A stretch of 64,000 nucleotides of DNA, taken from the NCBI RefSeq assembly GCF_014636935.1, contig NZ_BMES01000002.1, positions 1,035,421 to 1,099,420 of the forward strand. The letters run 5' to 3'. Both the position numbers and the translations under genes were made by a program. The stretch is from Alsobacter metallidurans. GTDB lineage: Bacteria > Pseudomonadota > Alphaproteobacteria > Rhizobiales > Beijerinckiaceae. Under the pieces are notes generated by a model. The model did not search any database. It had not been told where the DNA came from and worked only from the letters and a program-made list of their open reading frames with translations. This document shows positions 1-8,140 of this stretch, piece after piece. Each line of letters opens with the position of its first letter. Position 1 is the stretch's first letter.

Positions 1-71
1 TTTCGCCGGCCAACATCGACGCCCTCGCGAGCCGGTCCTGGGTGGCCGGCATCCAGAGGCTCGACCGCTGA
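1..71 (+). CDS. C-terminal end of an unidentified gene, cut by the window edge
   Basis: Only the last 22 codons are present, in the frame that starts at base 3, with a TGA stop at 69-71. The tail reads DALASRSWVAGIQRLDR. The stop shares one base with the ATG of the next gene (TGATG), so the two are translationally coupled. Standing directly ahead of two NitT/TauT-type permeases, this is most likely the solute-binding protein or the ATPase of the same importer; neither is otherwise present nearby. The fragment is too short to decide. Confidence 0.5.
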   Translation, partial: SPANIDALASRSWVAGIQRLDR

Positions 72-913
72 TGACGGCCGCCGCGGAGCTCGGCACGACG
101 CCCCCGCGCGCGATGCGCCGGGATCGCTGGTGGGCGCGAGCCTGGCAGGACGGCGTCGAGCCGCTGCTGGGCTTCGCCATCGTGATCGCCGCCTGGCAGG
201 CGGGGTCCAGCCTCTCGGGCGTACCAAAGGTCCTGTTCCCCTCCCCGGCCGACGTGGTTTGGGCGCTTCTCGACCTTTTCAACACCGGGATCCTGGTCGA
301 GTACGTCAAGCTCAGCCTGCTGCACTACCTTACCGGCGTGGCGATCGGCGCCCTGGCGGGAGTCGCGCTGGGCCTCGCCATCGCGTCCAACAGACGCGTG
401 TCCGATCTCCTGATGCCGTTGGTGAACTTCACCTACGCCATCGTGGAGGTCGCCTGGATCCCGCTGCTGATCCTGTGGTGGGGCTACGGGCCGTCCATCA
501 TCATCGTCGCGGTCGCGTATGTGGTCGCGTCGCCGCTGGTCCATAACGTGGTGACGGGTGTGCTATCCGTGCCGCCGGTCTATGGCCGGGCCATTCGATC
601 ACTCGGCGGCGGCTCCTGGTCCGTTCTGCGCGAGGTGACGCTGCCGGCCATCCTGCCCTCCGTTTTCAACGGCGTGCGCGTCGGCGCTGGCTTCGGCTTC
701 CGGGCTCTGATCTTCGCCGAGATGATCGCCCAGCAGGAGGGCGTCGGCTACCTCATCTTCACGTCCGCCGCGACCCAGCAGACCGCCCGCACGGTGGCCG
801 GAATGGTTGTCATGGGCGTGCTCTGGCTGTTTCTCGACCGCGTTTACCTGCGGCCGCTCGAACGCGCCTCGGTGGAGCGTTGGGGCCTGACCAGCGATGC
901 AGGCGAGCGATGA
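71..913 (+). CDS. ABC transporter permease, NitT/TauT (SsuC/TauC) type
   Basis: This is a 280-residue inner-membrane permease of the nitrate/sulfonate/taurine importer class. About six hydrophobic segments follow a short basic N-terminus. The cytoplasmic EAA loop that docks the ATPase is visible around residues 178-205 (SLGGGSWSVLREVTLPAILP). The length is normal for the family. It overlaps the preceding gene by one base and the next by four (ATGA), so it belongs to a tight operon. A second permease of the same type follows, suggesting a heterodimeric channel. The sulfatase downstream hints at a sulfur-containing substrate, but the substrate cannot be read from the sequence. The ATPase is not in the window and may lie upstream. 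Confidence 0.9.
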   Translation: MTAAAELGTTPPRAMRRDRWWARAWQDGVEPLLGFAIVIAAWQAGSSLSGVPKVLFPSPADVVWALLDLFNTGILVEYVKLSLLHYLTGVAIGALAGVALGLAIASNRRVSDLLMPLVNFTYAIVEVAWIPLLILWWGYGPSIIIVAVAYVVASPLVHNVVTGVLSVPPVYGRAIRSLGGGSWSVLREVTLPAILPSVFNGVRVGAGFGFRALIFAEMIAQQEGVGYLIFTSAATQQTARTVAGMVVMGVLWLFLDRVYLRPLERASVERWGLTSDAGER

Positions 914-1689
914 CGGGACGGCCAAAGCTCCAATCCGCTCTGCTCGGCCTGACGCCGTTCGTCGCCCTGGTGCTGATCTGGCAGGTCGCGCCGTCCGTGT
1001 TCAGCTATCCGGCCTACATGCTGCCGACCGTCTCGGAAGTCGGGCGGCGGTTCATCGAGCTCACGCTGAACGGCGAACTCGCGCGGTCGGTCGGCGCCAG
1101 CCTGCTCCGCCTCGCGGCCGCATTCGTGGTCGGCAACCTCATCGCCATTCCGCTCGGCGTGCTGCTGGCCATGAACGCGCGGGTGTCGCGGATTGTAATG
1201 CCGGTCGCCGTCTTCCTGCAGGCGGTCGCCGGCATCGCCTGGGCTCCGCTCGCGGTGCTGTGGTTTGGCCTCGGCAACACGGCCGTGACGTTCCTGGTGG
1301 TGAACTCGGTTTTCTTCAGCTCCTTCTACAACGCCATCTCGGGCGTCCGCTCCATTCCGCCGGTGCTGTGGCGCGCGGTGCGATCGCTCGGCGCCTCGCC
1401 CTGGCAGGTCGTGCGCGAGTTGGTCCTGCCCGGCGCCATGGTCCAGCTGCTCCTTGGCCTGCGCACATCGCTGGCGCTCGGCTGGAGAGCGCTCGTGGCG
1501 GCAGAACTCATCATCGGCACCAACGGCATCGGCTTCCTAATGATGGACGCCACCAAGTGGTACGGCACCGACACCATTATCTGCGGCATCGTGGTCATCG
1601 GCGTGCTCTGGCTGGCTGTCGATCGCTTCGTCTTCGCGGCGATCGAACGCAACACGGTCCGCCGCTGGGGCATGGTCAACGACAACTGA
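910..1689 (+). CDS. ABC transporter permease, NitT/TauT type (second subunit)
   Basis: A 259-residue permease homologous to the preceding one, with about six membrane segments and an EAA loop (SLGASPWQVVRELVLPGA) near residues 155-175. I chose the ATG at 910, which overlaps the previous stop as ATGA. An in-frame TTG at 880 would only add ten residues inside the upstream gene. Together with its neighbour it probably forms the two-subunit membrane channel of one importer. The sulfatase gene starts 11 bases downstream, so the importer and the hydrolase are likely co-transcribed. Confidence 0.9.
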   Translation: MTGRPKLQSALLGLTPFVALVLIWQVAPSVFSYPAYMLPTVSEVGRRFIELTLNGELARSVGASLLRLAAAFVVGNLIAIPLGVLLAMNARVSRIVMPVAVFLQAVAGIAWAPLAVLWFGLGNTAVTFLVVNSVFFSSFYNAISGVRSIPPVLWRAVRSLGASPWQVVRELVLPGAMVQLLLGLRTSLALGWRALVAAELIIGTNGIGFLMMDATKWYGTDTIICGIVVIGVLWLAVDRFVFAAIERNTVRRWGMVNDN

Positions 1690-1700
1690 GAGAACGGCGC

Positions 1701-3245
1701 ATGCGGCTCGTCTACCTGCTCTTCGACTCCCTGAACCGCCATGCGCTCGGCTGCTATGGCGGCGACGCCATTGAGACGCCAGCCTTCGACCGCCTCGCGC
1801 AAAAGTCGGCTGTGTTCGACAACGCCTATGTGGGCAGCCTGCCCTGCATGCCGGCGCGGCGCGACCTCCACACCGGACGGCTGAACTTTCTCCATCGGCC
1901 ATGGGGGCCGCTGGAGCCGTTCGACAACTCTTTTCCGCAGATCCTGGGCGAGCGCGGCGTCTACTCGCACCTGATCACCGACCACTACCATTACTTCGAA
2001 GATGGCGGGGTCGGCTTCCATGGGCGTTACTCGTCGTGGGAGTTCGTCCGCGGCCAGGAAAAAGACAAGTGGCAGGGCGTCGCCAAGCCGGATCTCGCCG
2101 GCTTGCAGCAGGACTACCATCCGCTCGTCTTCAACGGCCAGACCGGCCCGAACTCCAATCTGCCCTATGTGCTGTCCCGCGAGGCTATCTCGGGCGAGAG
2201 CGATTTTCCCCTCGTGCAATGCTTCGAGGGCGCGCTGAAGTTTCTGGAGCGGAACAAGCGCGACGACGACTGGATCCTCCATCTCGAATGCTTCGACCCG
2301 CATGAGCCCTTCTTCGCGGCCAACCGTTTCAGGCAGGGTCTGCCGACTGGCTACCAGGGGCCCGTGCTCGACTGGCCACCCTATGGCCGCATGGACCTGT
2401 CCGGCCCGGAAGGCGACGAGTTGCGCGCCAACTACCTGGCTCTGGTGAAGATGTGCGACGAGTACCTCGGCAGGCTCCTCGACTACTTCGACGAAAACGA
2501 TCTCTGGTCCGACACCGCGCTGATCGTTTCGACAGACCACGGCTTGTTGCTGGGCGAGCATGAGTTCTGGGGCAAGAACCGGCCGCCCTTCTTCAACGAA
2601 GTAACGCACATTCCGCTGTTCATCCACGATCCCCGCCAACCGTCGGCGGACGGCCAGCGACGCTCGGCTTTAGCGCAAACGACCGACCTGATGCCGACGG
2701 TGCTCGATCTGTTCGGAGCCCCCATCCCGCCGGAGGTGCGCGGTCGCTCCCTGCTGCCGACTGTCGGAGACGACAGGCCCGTGCGGCCCGCCTGCATTTA
2801 CGGGCAGTTCGGCGGCGCCGTGAACGTCACCGACGGGCGATACACCTACTTCCGCTATCCGGAGGGCGACGAACAACTCTATCACTACACCTTGATGCCG
2901 GTTCACATGCGCAGCTTCTTCGAGCCGATCGAGCTCGCGCAGGCCACGCTGTTTGGACCCTTCGATTTCACCAAAGGCTGTCAGGTCCTGAAGCTGCCGG
3001 TGGTCGCGGACGCCAAAGCCAACATGGTCTCGCGCTATCCGCTCCTCGAGGCCGAGACGGCGCTCTACGACCTGTCCAGCGATCCCGGCCAGACCGTCCC
3101 ACGCCGCCTCGCCGAGGTGGAAGAACGGATGATCGGACTGCTCATCGGCGAGATGCGGGCGCATGACGCGCCCATCGAAGTTTATCGAAGGCTTGGGCTG
3201 CAAGAGCGCAATGCCGCAATGGCCGATAACAAGGAGAATGCATAA
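1701..3245 (+). CDS. Sulfatase (S1/alkaline phosphatase superfamily, formylglycine type)
   Basis: This 514-residue enzyme should hydrolyse a sulfate (or related phosphonate/phosphate) ester. The sulfatase signature C-x-P-x-R is intact at residues 49-53 (CMPAR) and is followed by the usual xxxTGR, so Cys49 should be converted to formylglycine by a maturase encoded elsewhere. Metal-ligand motifs are present: Asp9 in LLFDSLNRHALGCYGG and Asp279-His280 in STDHGLLLGEH, with a following conserved Lys in FWGKN. No signal peptide is visible, so the enzyme is probably cytoplasmic and acts on imported substrate. It lies between two permeases and a TctC-type binding protein. A much longer open frame starts at 897, but its extra N-terminal part lies in another gene and has no sulfatase character; the ATG at 1701 fits. 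Whether it is a choline, aryl or alkyl sulfatase is not clear. Confidence 0.9.
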   Translation: MRLVYLLFDSLNRHALGCYGGDAIETPAFDRLAQKSAVFDNAYVGSLPCMPARRDLHTGRLNFLHRPWGPLEPFDNSFPQILGERGVYSHLITDHYHYFEDGGVGFHGRYSSWEFVRGQEKDKWQGVAKPDLAGLQQDYHPLVFNGQTGPNSNLPYVLSREAISGESDFPLVQCFEGALKFLERNKRDDDWILHLECFDPHEPFFAANRFRQGLPTGYQGPVLDWPPYGRMDLSGPEGDELRANYLALVKMCDEYLGRLLDYFDENDLWSDTALIVSTDHGLLLGEHEFWGKNRPPFFNEVTHIPLFIHDPRQPSADGQRRSALAQTTDLMPTVLDLFGAPIPPEVRGRSLLPTVGDDRPVRPACIYGQFGGAVNVTDGRYTYFRYPEGDEQLYHYTLMPVHMRSFFEPIELAQATLFGPFDFTKGCQVLKLPVVADAKANMVSRYPLLEAETALYDLSSDPGQTVPRRLAEVEERMIGLLIGEMRAHDAPIEVYRRLGLQERNAAMADNKENA

Positions 3246-4204
3246 TGAAAAACTTGTTTGCGGCCATTCTGCTGCTCGCCTCCGGCGCAGCCGCCGTCGC
3301 GGACACTTATCCGTCAAAGCCGATCACCCTGGTGGTGGGGTTCGCGCCAGGCGGCGGCGTGGACGTCGTCGCACGGCAGCTCGCCGAACAGCTCAGCAAG
3401 CAGATGGGCCAGCGTGTCACGGTCCTAAACAAGGCCGGCGCGGGCGGGAACATCGCGGCTGAGACCGTCGCGAAGGCGGAGCCGGACGGCTACACGCTCC
3501 TGGCCGAAAACCTCGGCATCGTGTCGATCAACCCCTACCTTTACGACATGAAGTCCTTCGACCCCGAAAAGGACTTCGCCCATATCGCGCGCACCGTTGT
3601 CACGCCGCTGCTGATTGCGGTGCCGAAAACATCCCCGGCGAAGACGGTGGCCGATTTCATCGCGCTCGCAAAGGAGAAGCCCGGCGCCCTCAACTACGGC
3701 TCGGGCGGCGTCGGCAACATCAACCATCTCGCCGTCGAGCTGTTCGCCAGCCGTGAAGGCGTCAAGCTGCAGCACGTGCCGTTTCGCGGGAGCGCCCCGG
3801 CGATCAACGAACTCGTAGCGGGACGCATCGATCTGATCGTCGATGGCGTGAACCTTGTGCAACCCTTCGCCGAATCCGGCGACATCCGGGCGTTGGCGCT
3901 GACCGGCGCTGCCCGATCGAATACCGCGCCAGATGTTCCGACAGCGGCCGAGGCGGGCGTCAAGGACTTCGTCGTGCTGGGGTGGCAAGGCCTCGCGGCC
4001 CCCGCCGGAACGCCAAGGGAGGTGCTTGCGCGCCTCGACGCCGAGGTCCGGGCTGCCTTGGGGGATCCGGTTCTCGCAAACGTCCTTTCCAAGCAGGGCA
4101 CCGACCCCGCCTATCTGGGTCCAGACGCATACGCGTCCTTTATCGCGGCGGAAAAGCAGCGCTGGAAGACTGTCGTTCAAGAGACGGGCGCGCAAATCAA
4201 ATAG
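3245..4204 (+). CDS. Tripartite tricarboxylate transporter binding protein, TctC/Bug family
   Basis: A 319-residue periplasmic binding protein with a signal peptide (basic start, hydrophobic core, cleavage near residue 19-20 before DTYPSKP). It carries Bug-family hallmarks: YPSKPITLVVGFAPGGGVD, the NKAGAGGNIAAE block and the ADGY-like EPDGYTLL. Such proteins bind small carboxylates or other anions with two water-mediated contacts. Its ATG shares a base with the sulfatase stop (TAATG). No TctA or TctB membrane subunits occur nearby. It is therefore an orphan and either feeds a distant transporter or senses ligand, as many Bug proteins do. Confidence 0.88.
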   Translation: MKNLFAAILLLASGAAAVADTYPSKPITLVVGFAPGGGVDVVARQLAEQLSKQMGQRVTVLNKAGAGGNIAAETVAKAEPDGYTLLAENLGIVSINPYLYDMKSFDPEKDFAHIARTVVTPLLIAVPKTSPAKTVADFIALAKEKPGALNYGSGGVGNINHLAVELFASREGVKLQHVPFRGSAPAINELVAGRIDLIVDGVNLVQPFAESGDIRALALTGAARSNTAPDVPTAAEAGVKDFVVLGWQGLAAPAGTPREVLARLDAEVRAALGDPVLANVLSKQGTDPAYLGPDAYASFIAAEKQRWKTVVQETGAQIK

Positions 4205-4258
4205 GCGCCGTCCTCCGGTGCAGCGCGCCCCCGGAAGGCACAACACAGGAGGGCCGAT

Positions 4259-4930
4259 TTGCCCACGGTTCTGATCACCGGATGCGACACCGGACTCGGA
4301 CGGGAGTTCGCGCGCCAATACGCGGCGGACGGCTACCGCGTGTTCGCGACGTTCCTGGATCCCGCAAAGGCCGCGAACGCGTCCGATCTCGCCGGGAATG
4401 TCGAGGCGCTCAGCCTCGACGTCACGGATCATGCCGCCATCTCTGAGCTCGCCGCGCGCCTTTCCGGCGAGCCGATCGACATTGTCGTCAGCAATGCGGG
4501 AATTGGACATCCCCACAAGCCTTTCGGGCAAATGGACTACCCTCACTGGCGGCGTGTGCTCGAAACCAACCTGATCGGCCCGATGAAGATCGCCGAGTCC
4601 TTCGCCGATCACGTGGCGCGCAGCGATCTCCGCCTGATGGCGTTCGTGTCCAGCCGGATGGGATCGGTCAACCTGAACCTGACCGGAGGAGCCTATGCGT
4701 ACCGCACCAGCAAGGCGGGGCTGAACATGATGATCCGCTCGCTCGCGGTGGATCTCGCCCCGCGCCGGATATGCGTCATGGCGCTTCACCCAGGCTGGGC
4801 GGCCACCGAGCCAGGCGGTCGTGTTCCGGTCGAGGAAAGCGTCGCCGGCATGCGAGGCGTCCTGCACAGGGCCGGCCCCCATCACAGCGGTAGCTTCGTG
4901 ACCTACCATGACCAGCTGCTTCCCTGGTGA
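4259..4930 (+). CDS. Short-chain dehydrogenase/reductase (SDR)
   Basis: A 223-residue classical SDR. The cofactor motif TGCDTGLG is at residues 7-14, NAG at 79-81, the catalytic Ser near 131-132, and Tyr148-x-x-x-Lys152 in YRTSK. Translation starts at TTG 4259, preceded by a good ribosome site (CAGGAGGG). It is slightly short for the family but the active site is complete. It follows the binding protein after a 54-base gap and is the last gene of the plus-strand sulfatase operon. It probably oxidises or reduces the alcohol/carbonyl product released by the sulfatase; this is inference from context. Confidence 0.85.
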   Translation: MPTVLITGCDTGLGREFARQYAADGYRVFATFLDPAKAANASDLAGNVEALSLDVTDHAAISELAARLSGEPIDIVVSNAGIGHPHKPFGQMDYPHWRRVLETNLIGPMKIAESFADHVARSDLRLMAFVSSRMGSVNLNLTGGAYAYRTSKAGLNMMIRSLAVDLAPRRICVMALHPGWAATEPGGRVPVEESVAGMRGVLHRAGPHHSGSFVTYHDQLLPW

Positions 4931-4934
4931 GGAG

Positions 4935-5345
4935 GCGTCGCCGAGTACCCTGTCCGCTCAGCGCCCGAAGCTGAAGTTCGCCAGAGCCGCCCAAGCGGAC
5001 CCAACTGCCGCAACAGAGAGTGCGCGCAGTCGTCCCTGTCACAGCTACCTTGGCGGCAGCGAGATATCGGCCGATGGCCAGCCCTTTCTCAGCCCAGTGT
5101 CGCGCTTGGCCGCCGACGCCGTCCTCAAATTCGAAGCCGGCTTCTGATCGCTCCAGCAACGGCCCAAGCACCCGAAGTTCAGGCGCCGCCGCCATGCAGT
5201 TCACGATGAAGGCGTGCGTGAACTGGAGAACGATGCCGCGCCGGGCGATCACTTCGCCACGCGGCACGTCGCTGATCCAATTATGCGGCAGGTTCGGGCC
5301 GGTCATCACGAGATTGCCGGGCCGGAATGTCCCGATGAAGGGCGG
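4935..5345 (-). pseudogene. Remnant of an AraC-family regulator (N-terminal cupin part)
   Basis: On the minus strand between about 5340 and 5100 the translation reads FRPGNLVMTGPNLPHNW, then a stretch ending in LRVLGPLLERSEAGFEFEDG. This is the typical ligand-binding half of AraC regulators, which contain P-G-D-L-V-L-I-G-P-N-L-P-H. The first 50 or so residues are missing because the frame runs abruptly into a different gene fragment at about 5340. The similarity also fades below 5100, and the DNA-binding half is absent because the intact SDR gene ends at 4930. It is surely non-functional. Confidence 0.65.
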
Positions 5346-5566
5346 CCATGCTGGGCGCGGTCGCGGGCGGCGTGCATGCCAACCTGCATGCCGGCATGGA
5401 CGCCATGTCGCCGGAGGCCGTCGCTTACGAGCCCGCCGCGGGCGACCTCGCACAGGTTCACCAGCAGCGTTACGCCGCTTTTGAACGACTTGAGCGATGC
5501 GCCCGCGAGGCGATGCTGACCGATCTCGCGAGGCCCGCCAGCACCCCACAGGGAGGCGCGCTGTGA
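5339..5566 (+). pseudogene. C-terminal remnant of an FGGY-family carbohydrate kinase
   Basis: The plus-strand frame reads AAMLGAVAGGVHANLHAGMD, then MSPEAVAYEPAAGD and QRYAAFERLE. This is the characteristic last 70 residues of FGGY kinases (xylulo/ribulo/polyol kinases), where the conserved G-x-A-M-L-G-A helix precedes the C-terminus. Everything upstream (about 400 residues) is gone and is replaced by the AraC remnant on the opposite strand. The stop overlaps a GTG start of an SDR remnant (GTGA), preserving the ancestral operon arrangement of kinase then dehydrogenase. Confidence 0.65.
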
Positions 5567-5706
5567 CACAGGACATGGAAGGAAGGGTCGCGGCGATCAC
5601 CGGAGCCGCATCCGGCATCGGGCACGCCTGCGCGCTCCGGCTCCTGAACGCCGGAGCGCAGGTGATCCTGATCGATCGCGACAGCGCAGCCCTGGCCCAA
5701 AGCCTG
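5563..5706 (+). pseudogene. N-terminal remnant of a short-chain dehydrogenase
   Basis: From GTG 5563 (or ATG 5575) the frame encodes RVAAITGAASGIGHACALRL followed by GAQVILIDRD, which is a clean SDR cofactor-binding start. The similarity stops after about 48 residues, exactly where the nitroreductase gene ends on the other strand (5707). There is no NAG motif and no YxxxK. It is a truncated dehydrogenase that once sat downstream of the FGGY kinase. Confidence 0.7.
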
Positions 5707-6549
5707 TTACTTCAAGGCGAAGCCCCGGGCGGCAAGCGCCTCGCGGAGACGGTGGCGGCCACTCAGGGACTCCGGGCCGCGCACACGCTGCAAGGCGGTG
5801 TCCGACCAGCCGTTTGCCGCTATTCCTTGTTCGAGCTGAAAGCTGCGCAGCGCAGCATCGTAGCCGGCGACGAGGTCTGCGGAGGGTGGTCCGCCGTAGC
5901 ACTCGGCATGGAGTACCGCCTCGACCGGGAGGCGTGGTTTAACCGAAGCAGGGCAGGCTTCGTCCGGGAGCCCGACGCACAGACCGAACACCGCCACCAC
6001 GTCAGCCGGCAGGCCGAGCGTCGCCGCAACCTCCTCCGGCCGGTTGCGCATGCCGCCGATGTAGACGGTTCCATAGCCCAGCGACTCCAGGGCTACGACT
6101 GCGTTTTGGGCGGCAAGGGACGCATCCACGACTGCCACGAGAAGGCTTTCCAGATAATCGAGCCCGTCCGTGGCACGGCCCCGTTCCGAGCCAAGCACCC
6201 TTAGGCGCGACAGGTCGGCGAGCCAGACCAGGAACAAGGGGCATGTTTCCACGTGCCGCTGGTGTCCGGCGAGCTCAGCGAGGCGCGCCTTTCGCGCCGG
6301 ATCCTCGACGGCCACGACGCTCCAGACCTGGAGGTTGGATGAGGTGGGCGCGGATTGGGCCGCAGCCACCGCCGTGCGGAGCACGGCCGGAGGCACGGGA
6401 TCTGGGCGATAGGCCCTGACGCTGCGATGGGTCAGGAGCGTGGCGAGCGCCGCATTCCACGGAGTGTCGGCCTGCTTCGGATCAGCACGGTAGCGGGCCG
6501 CGAGAGCCGCAACAGCGGCCTCGCGGCTGGTGGACTGCACATCGGTCAT
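5707..6549 (-). CDS. Nitroreductase-family FMN oxidoreductase (NfsA-like)
   Basis: A 280-residue protein of the nitroreductase fold. The region after residue 30 contains RSVRAYRPDPVP and then APTSSNLQVWSVVAVED, the FMN-contacting motifs of oxygen-insensitive NADPH nitroreductases. GYGTVYIGGMRNRPEEVAATL matches the later conserved segment. It is expected to be a cytoplasmic dimer reducing nitro, quinone or related compounds with NAD(P)H. A convergent remnant region ends at its stop codon. The next minus-strand gene upstream is an alpha/beta hydrolase 57 bases away, so the two may be co-transcribed. The physiological substrate is unknown. Confidence 0.88.
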   Translation of the reverse strand: MTDVQSTSREAAVAALAARYRADPKQADTPWNAALATLLTHRSVRAYRPDPVPPAVLRTAVAAAQSAPTSSNLQVWSVVAVEDPARKARLAELAGHQRHVETCPLFLVWLADLSRLRVLGSERGRATDGLDYLESLLVAVVDASLAAQNAVVALESLGYGTVYIGGMRNRPEEVAATLGLPADVVAVFGLCVGLPDEACPASVKPRLPVEAVLHAECYGGPPSADLVAGYDAALRSFQLEQGIAANGWSDTALQRVRGPESLSGRHRLREALAARGFALK

Positions 6550-6606
6550 GAGCGCCTTGAGCGTTTGGGTCCGGTCAGTAGGGTGAGCAATGTTCTGCGC
6601 GCGACC

Positions 6607-7623
6607 TTAAGTGCGCGAAAGCCACTCGCGCACCGCGTTTCGCAGGAAAGCCGCATCGGCCGGGTTGGTTGCGGGATTGCCGGCCCGATGTCCCCAGATA
6701 CTCGGTATCGGCCGCAGTTCCGCATGGCGAAGGTGGGCCATCTCGCCTGCGTTGTCAGCCACGGGGAAATATAGGTCCGTGCGCGACGGCATAAGCAGCA
6801 TGCGAACCCTTATAGACTGGAGCGCCAGCACGAGATCCCCTTGGTAGAGCGCGTTGGCGCTGATGTCGGAGGCAAGCCAGGTGGAGCACTGGGCGTAGAG
6901 GTCCTCCGCCTTGCGGCGCAGGAACCCGGGCGCCCAAACGCGGTCGAGGAAGTCGTCAAGCGAGGCGGCGCCGGATGGAGTGAGGTGCAGGTTGGCGCGG
7001 TACCAGTCCTGGCTCAACGCCATGGTGGCGTAGATCCTGGCGAAGGCGCGCATGGCCGCGTCGGGTTGGGACGAGAAGCGGCCGCCGCCAAGATGCTCGG
7101 GAGCCGCCTCCAGCGTAGCCTGGAGAGCCTGCAGGAAAACCTGGTTGTGAACCGCGGTCCGCGCGCTGCCGCAGACCACGATGGCCCTCTCCACGGCATC
7201 GGGATAGAGCGCGGCCCAGTGATAGGCCTGCTGCCCGCCCATTGAGAAACCGTAGACACAGGCTACGGCGTCGATGCCGAACACGTCGGTGAGAAGCCGC
7301 CGCTGCATGCGGACGTTGTCGGCCGTCGTCACCAGCGCCGGATAGTCAGGCGCGTGGCTCGGACTGGACGACAGCCCGTTGCCGAACATGTCCGGGACGA
7401 CGATGAACCATCGCGTTGGGTCGAGGATCCCGTCGGGGCCGATCAGCCACTCTTGGTCCCTATGCTGGGCTGAGTAGCTCGTGGGAAACACGATGACGTT
7501 TCCGCGGTCGGCCGAGAGCGTTCCGTAGCTCTTCCAGTTCAGGGAGGCGTTCCTCAAGACCTCGCCCGAACCGAGCACGATGTCGCCCGGCTCATAGCGC
7601 CCCGTCTGTGTGTCCCAATCCAT
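6607..7623 (-). CDS. Alpha/beta hydrolase of the homoserine O-acetyltransferase (MetX) superfamily
   Basis: This 338-residue protein has a MetX-like layout. An N-terminal beta region has the signature WKSYGTLS and HRDQEWLIGP, the nucleophile elbow is YGFSMGGQ (Ser127), and the acid and base near the end are Asp283 in SRTDLYFP and His312 in WGHRAG. The MetX-specific oxyanion block is diverged (FPTSYSA rather than the usual HALTG type). It is therefore more likely one of the MetX-like hydrolases or acyltransferases of unknown substrate than a true homoserine acetyltransferase. Its start lies next to the divergent region at 7.6 kb. It probably shares a transcript with the nitroreductase downstream. 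Confidence 0.8.
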   Translation of the reverse strand: MDWDTQTGRYEPGDIVLGSGEVLRNASLNWKSYGTLSADRGNVIVFPTSYSAQHRDQEWLIGPDGILDPTRWFIVVPDMFGNGLSSSPSHAPDYPALVTTADNVRMQRRLLTDVFGIDAVACVYGFSMGGQQAYHWAALYPDAVERAIVVCGSARTAVHNQVFLQALQATLEAAPEHLGGGRFSSQPDAAMRAFARIYATMALSQDWYRANLHLTPSGAASLDDFLDRVWAPGFLRRKAEDLYAQCSTWLASDISANALYQGDLVLALQSIRVRMLLMPSRTDLYFPVADNAGEMAHLRHAELRPIPSIWGHRAGNPATNPADAAFLRNAVREWLSRT

Positions 7624-8140
7624 CAGCGTCTTGGCTCCCGCATGTCAGCCTCCGGCAACTTAGGGCGGCAGGGAGCAACGACCAGCCGCTACACACGAGG
7701 TCAACCTGGCGGGAACACGGTCCACCTGCGCGACCGCCACGGCGGCGTCATTGGGACCATCGTGGAAACGCACGGCGCCTTCTACCGCGGCCGTCATAAT
7801 CGTTATGTGCTGCGCTGCCGGCTGGATCTGCTCTCGGTAGAGCGACGAGGGCGGGAAGCCGCCCCGGCTTTCCTGACGTCACATAGAGGCGCTGGGCGGC
7901 CCTTCGGGACTGCCCATCCAGAAGAGAACCATGGCTGATCTCTCCCCGCCGACTGCGAGGGCAACGGCTTACACGGAGCGCCCCGCAACGTCACCGTGCA
8001 TACACGCAACCAGACCATACAGGGGGGCAGCACCATGGCCGATAACCTCTTCCCTCGGCGAGCAGCCCGGAGACTTGCAATGACACGCATCAAGGCGGCG
8101 GTCGGGAGTGCGCTCACTATCCCGATAAGGGAAAGTTCAG
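7624..8140. other. Stretch without a convincing gene
   Basis: About 520 bases separate the MetX-like hydrolase from the next candidate gene. Short open frames exist in several phases, for example 7642-7938 and 7996-8298 on the plus strand. None has a recognisable domain, a convincing ribosome site or normal codon use. The piece VHLRDRHGGVIGTIVETHGA in the first of these looks protein-like and might be a decayed fragment. The base composition is less GC-skewed by codon position than in the flanking genes, in keeping with decayed or non-coding DNA. Confidence 0.4.

Noticed and set aside
897-1700. An N-terminal extension of the sulfatase of about 268 residues
   Set aside because: The extension is out of phase with the second permease, has no homology pattern and is Arg-rich. 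The ATG at 1701 gives a normal sulfatase start.
6607-7623. Assignment as a true homoserine O-acetyltransferase (metX)
   Set aside because: The catalytic triad is present but the MetX substrate-binding block is diverged and no methionine genes are nearby, so only the superfamily name is given.
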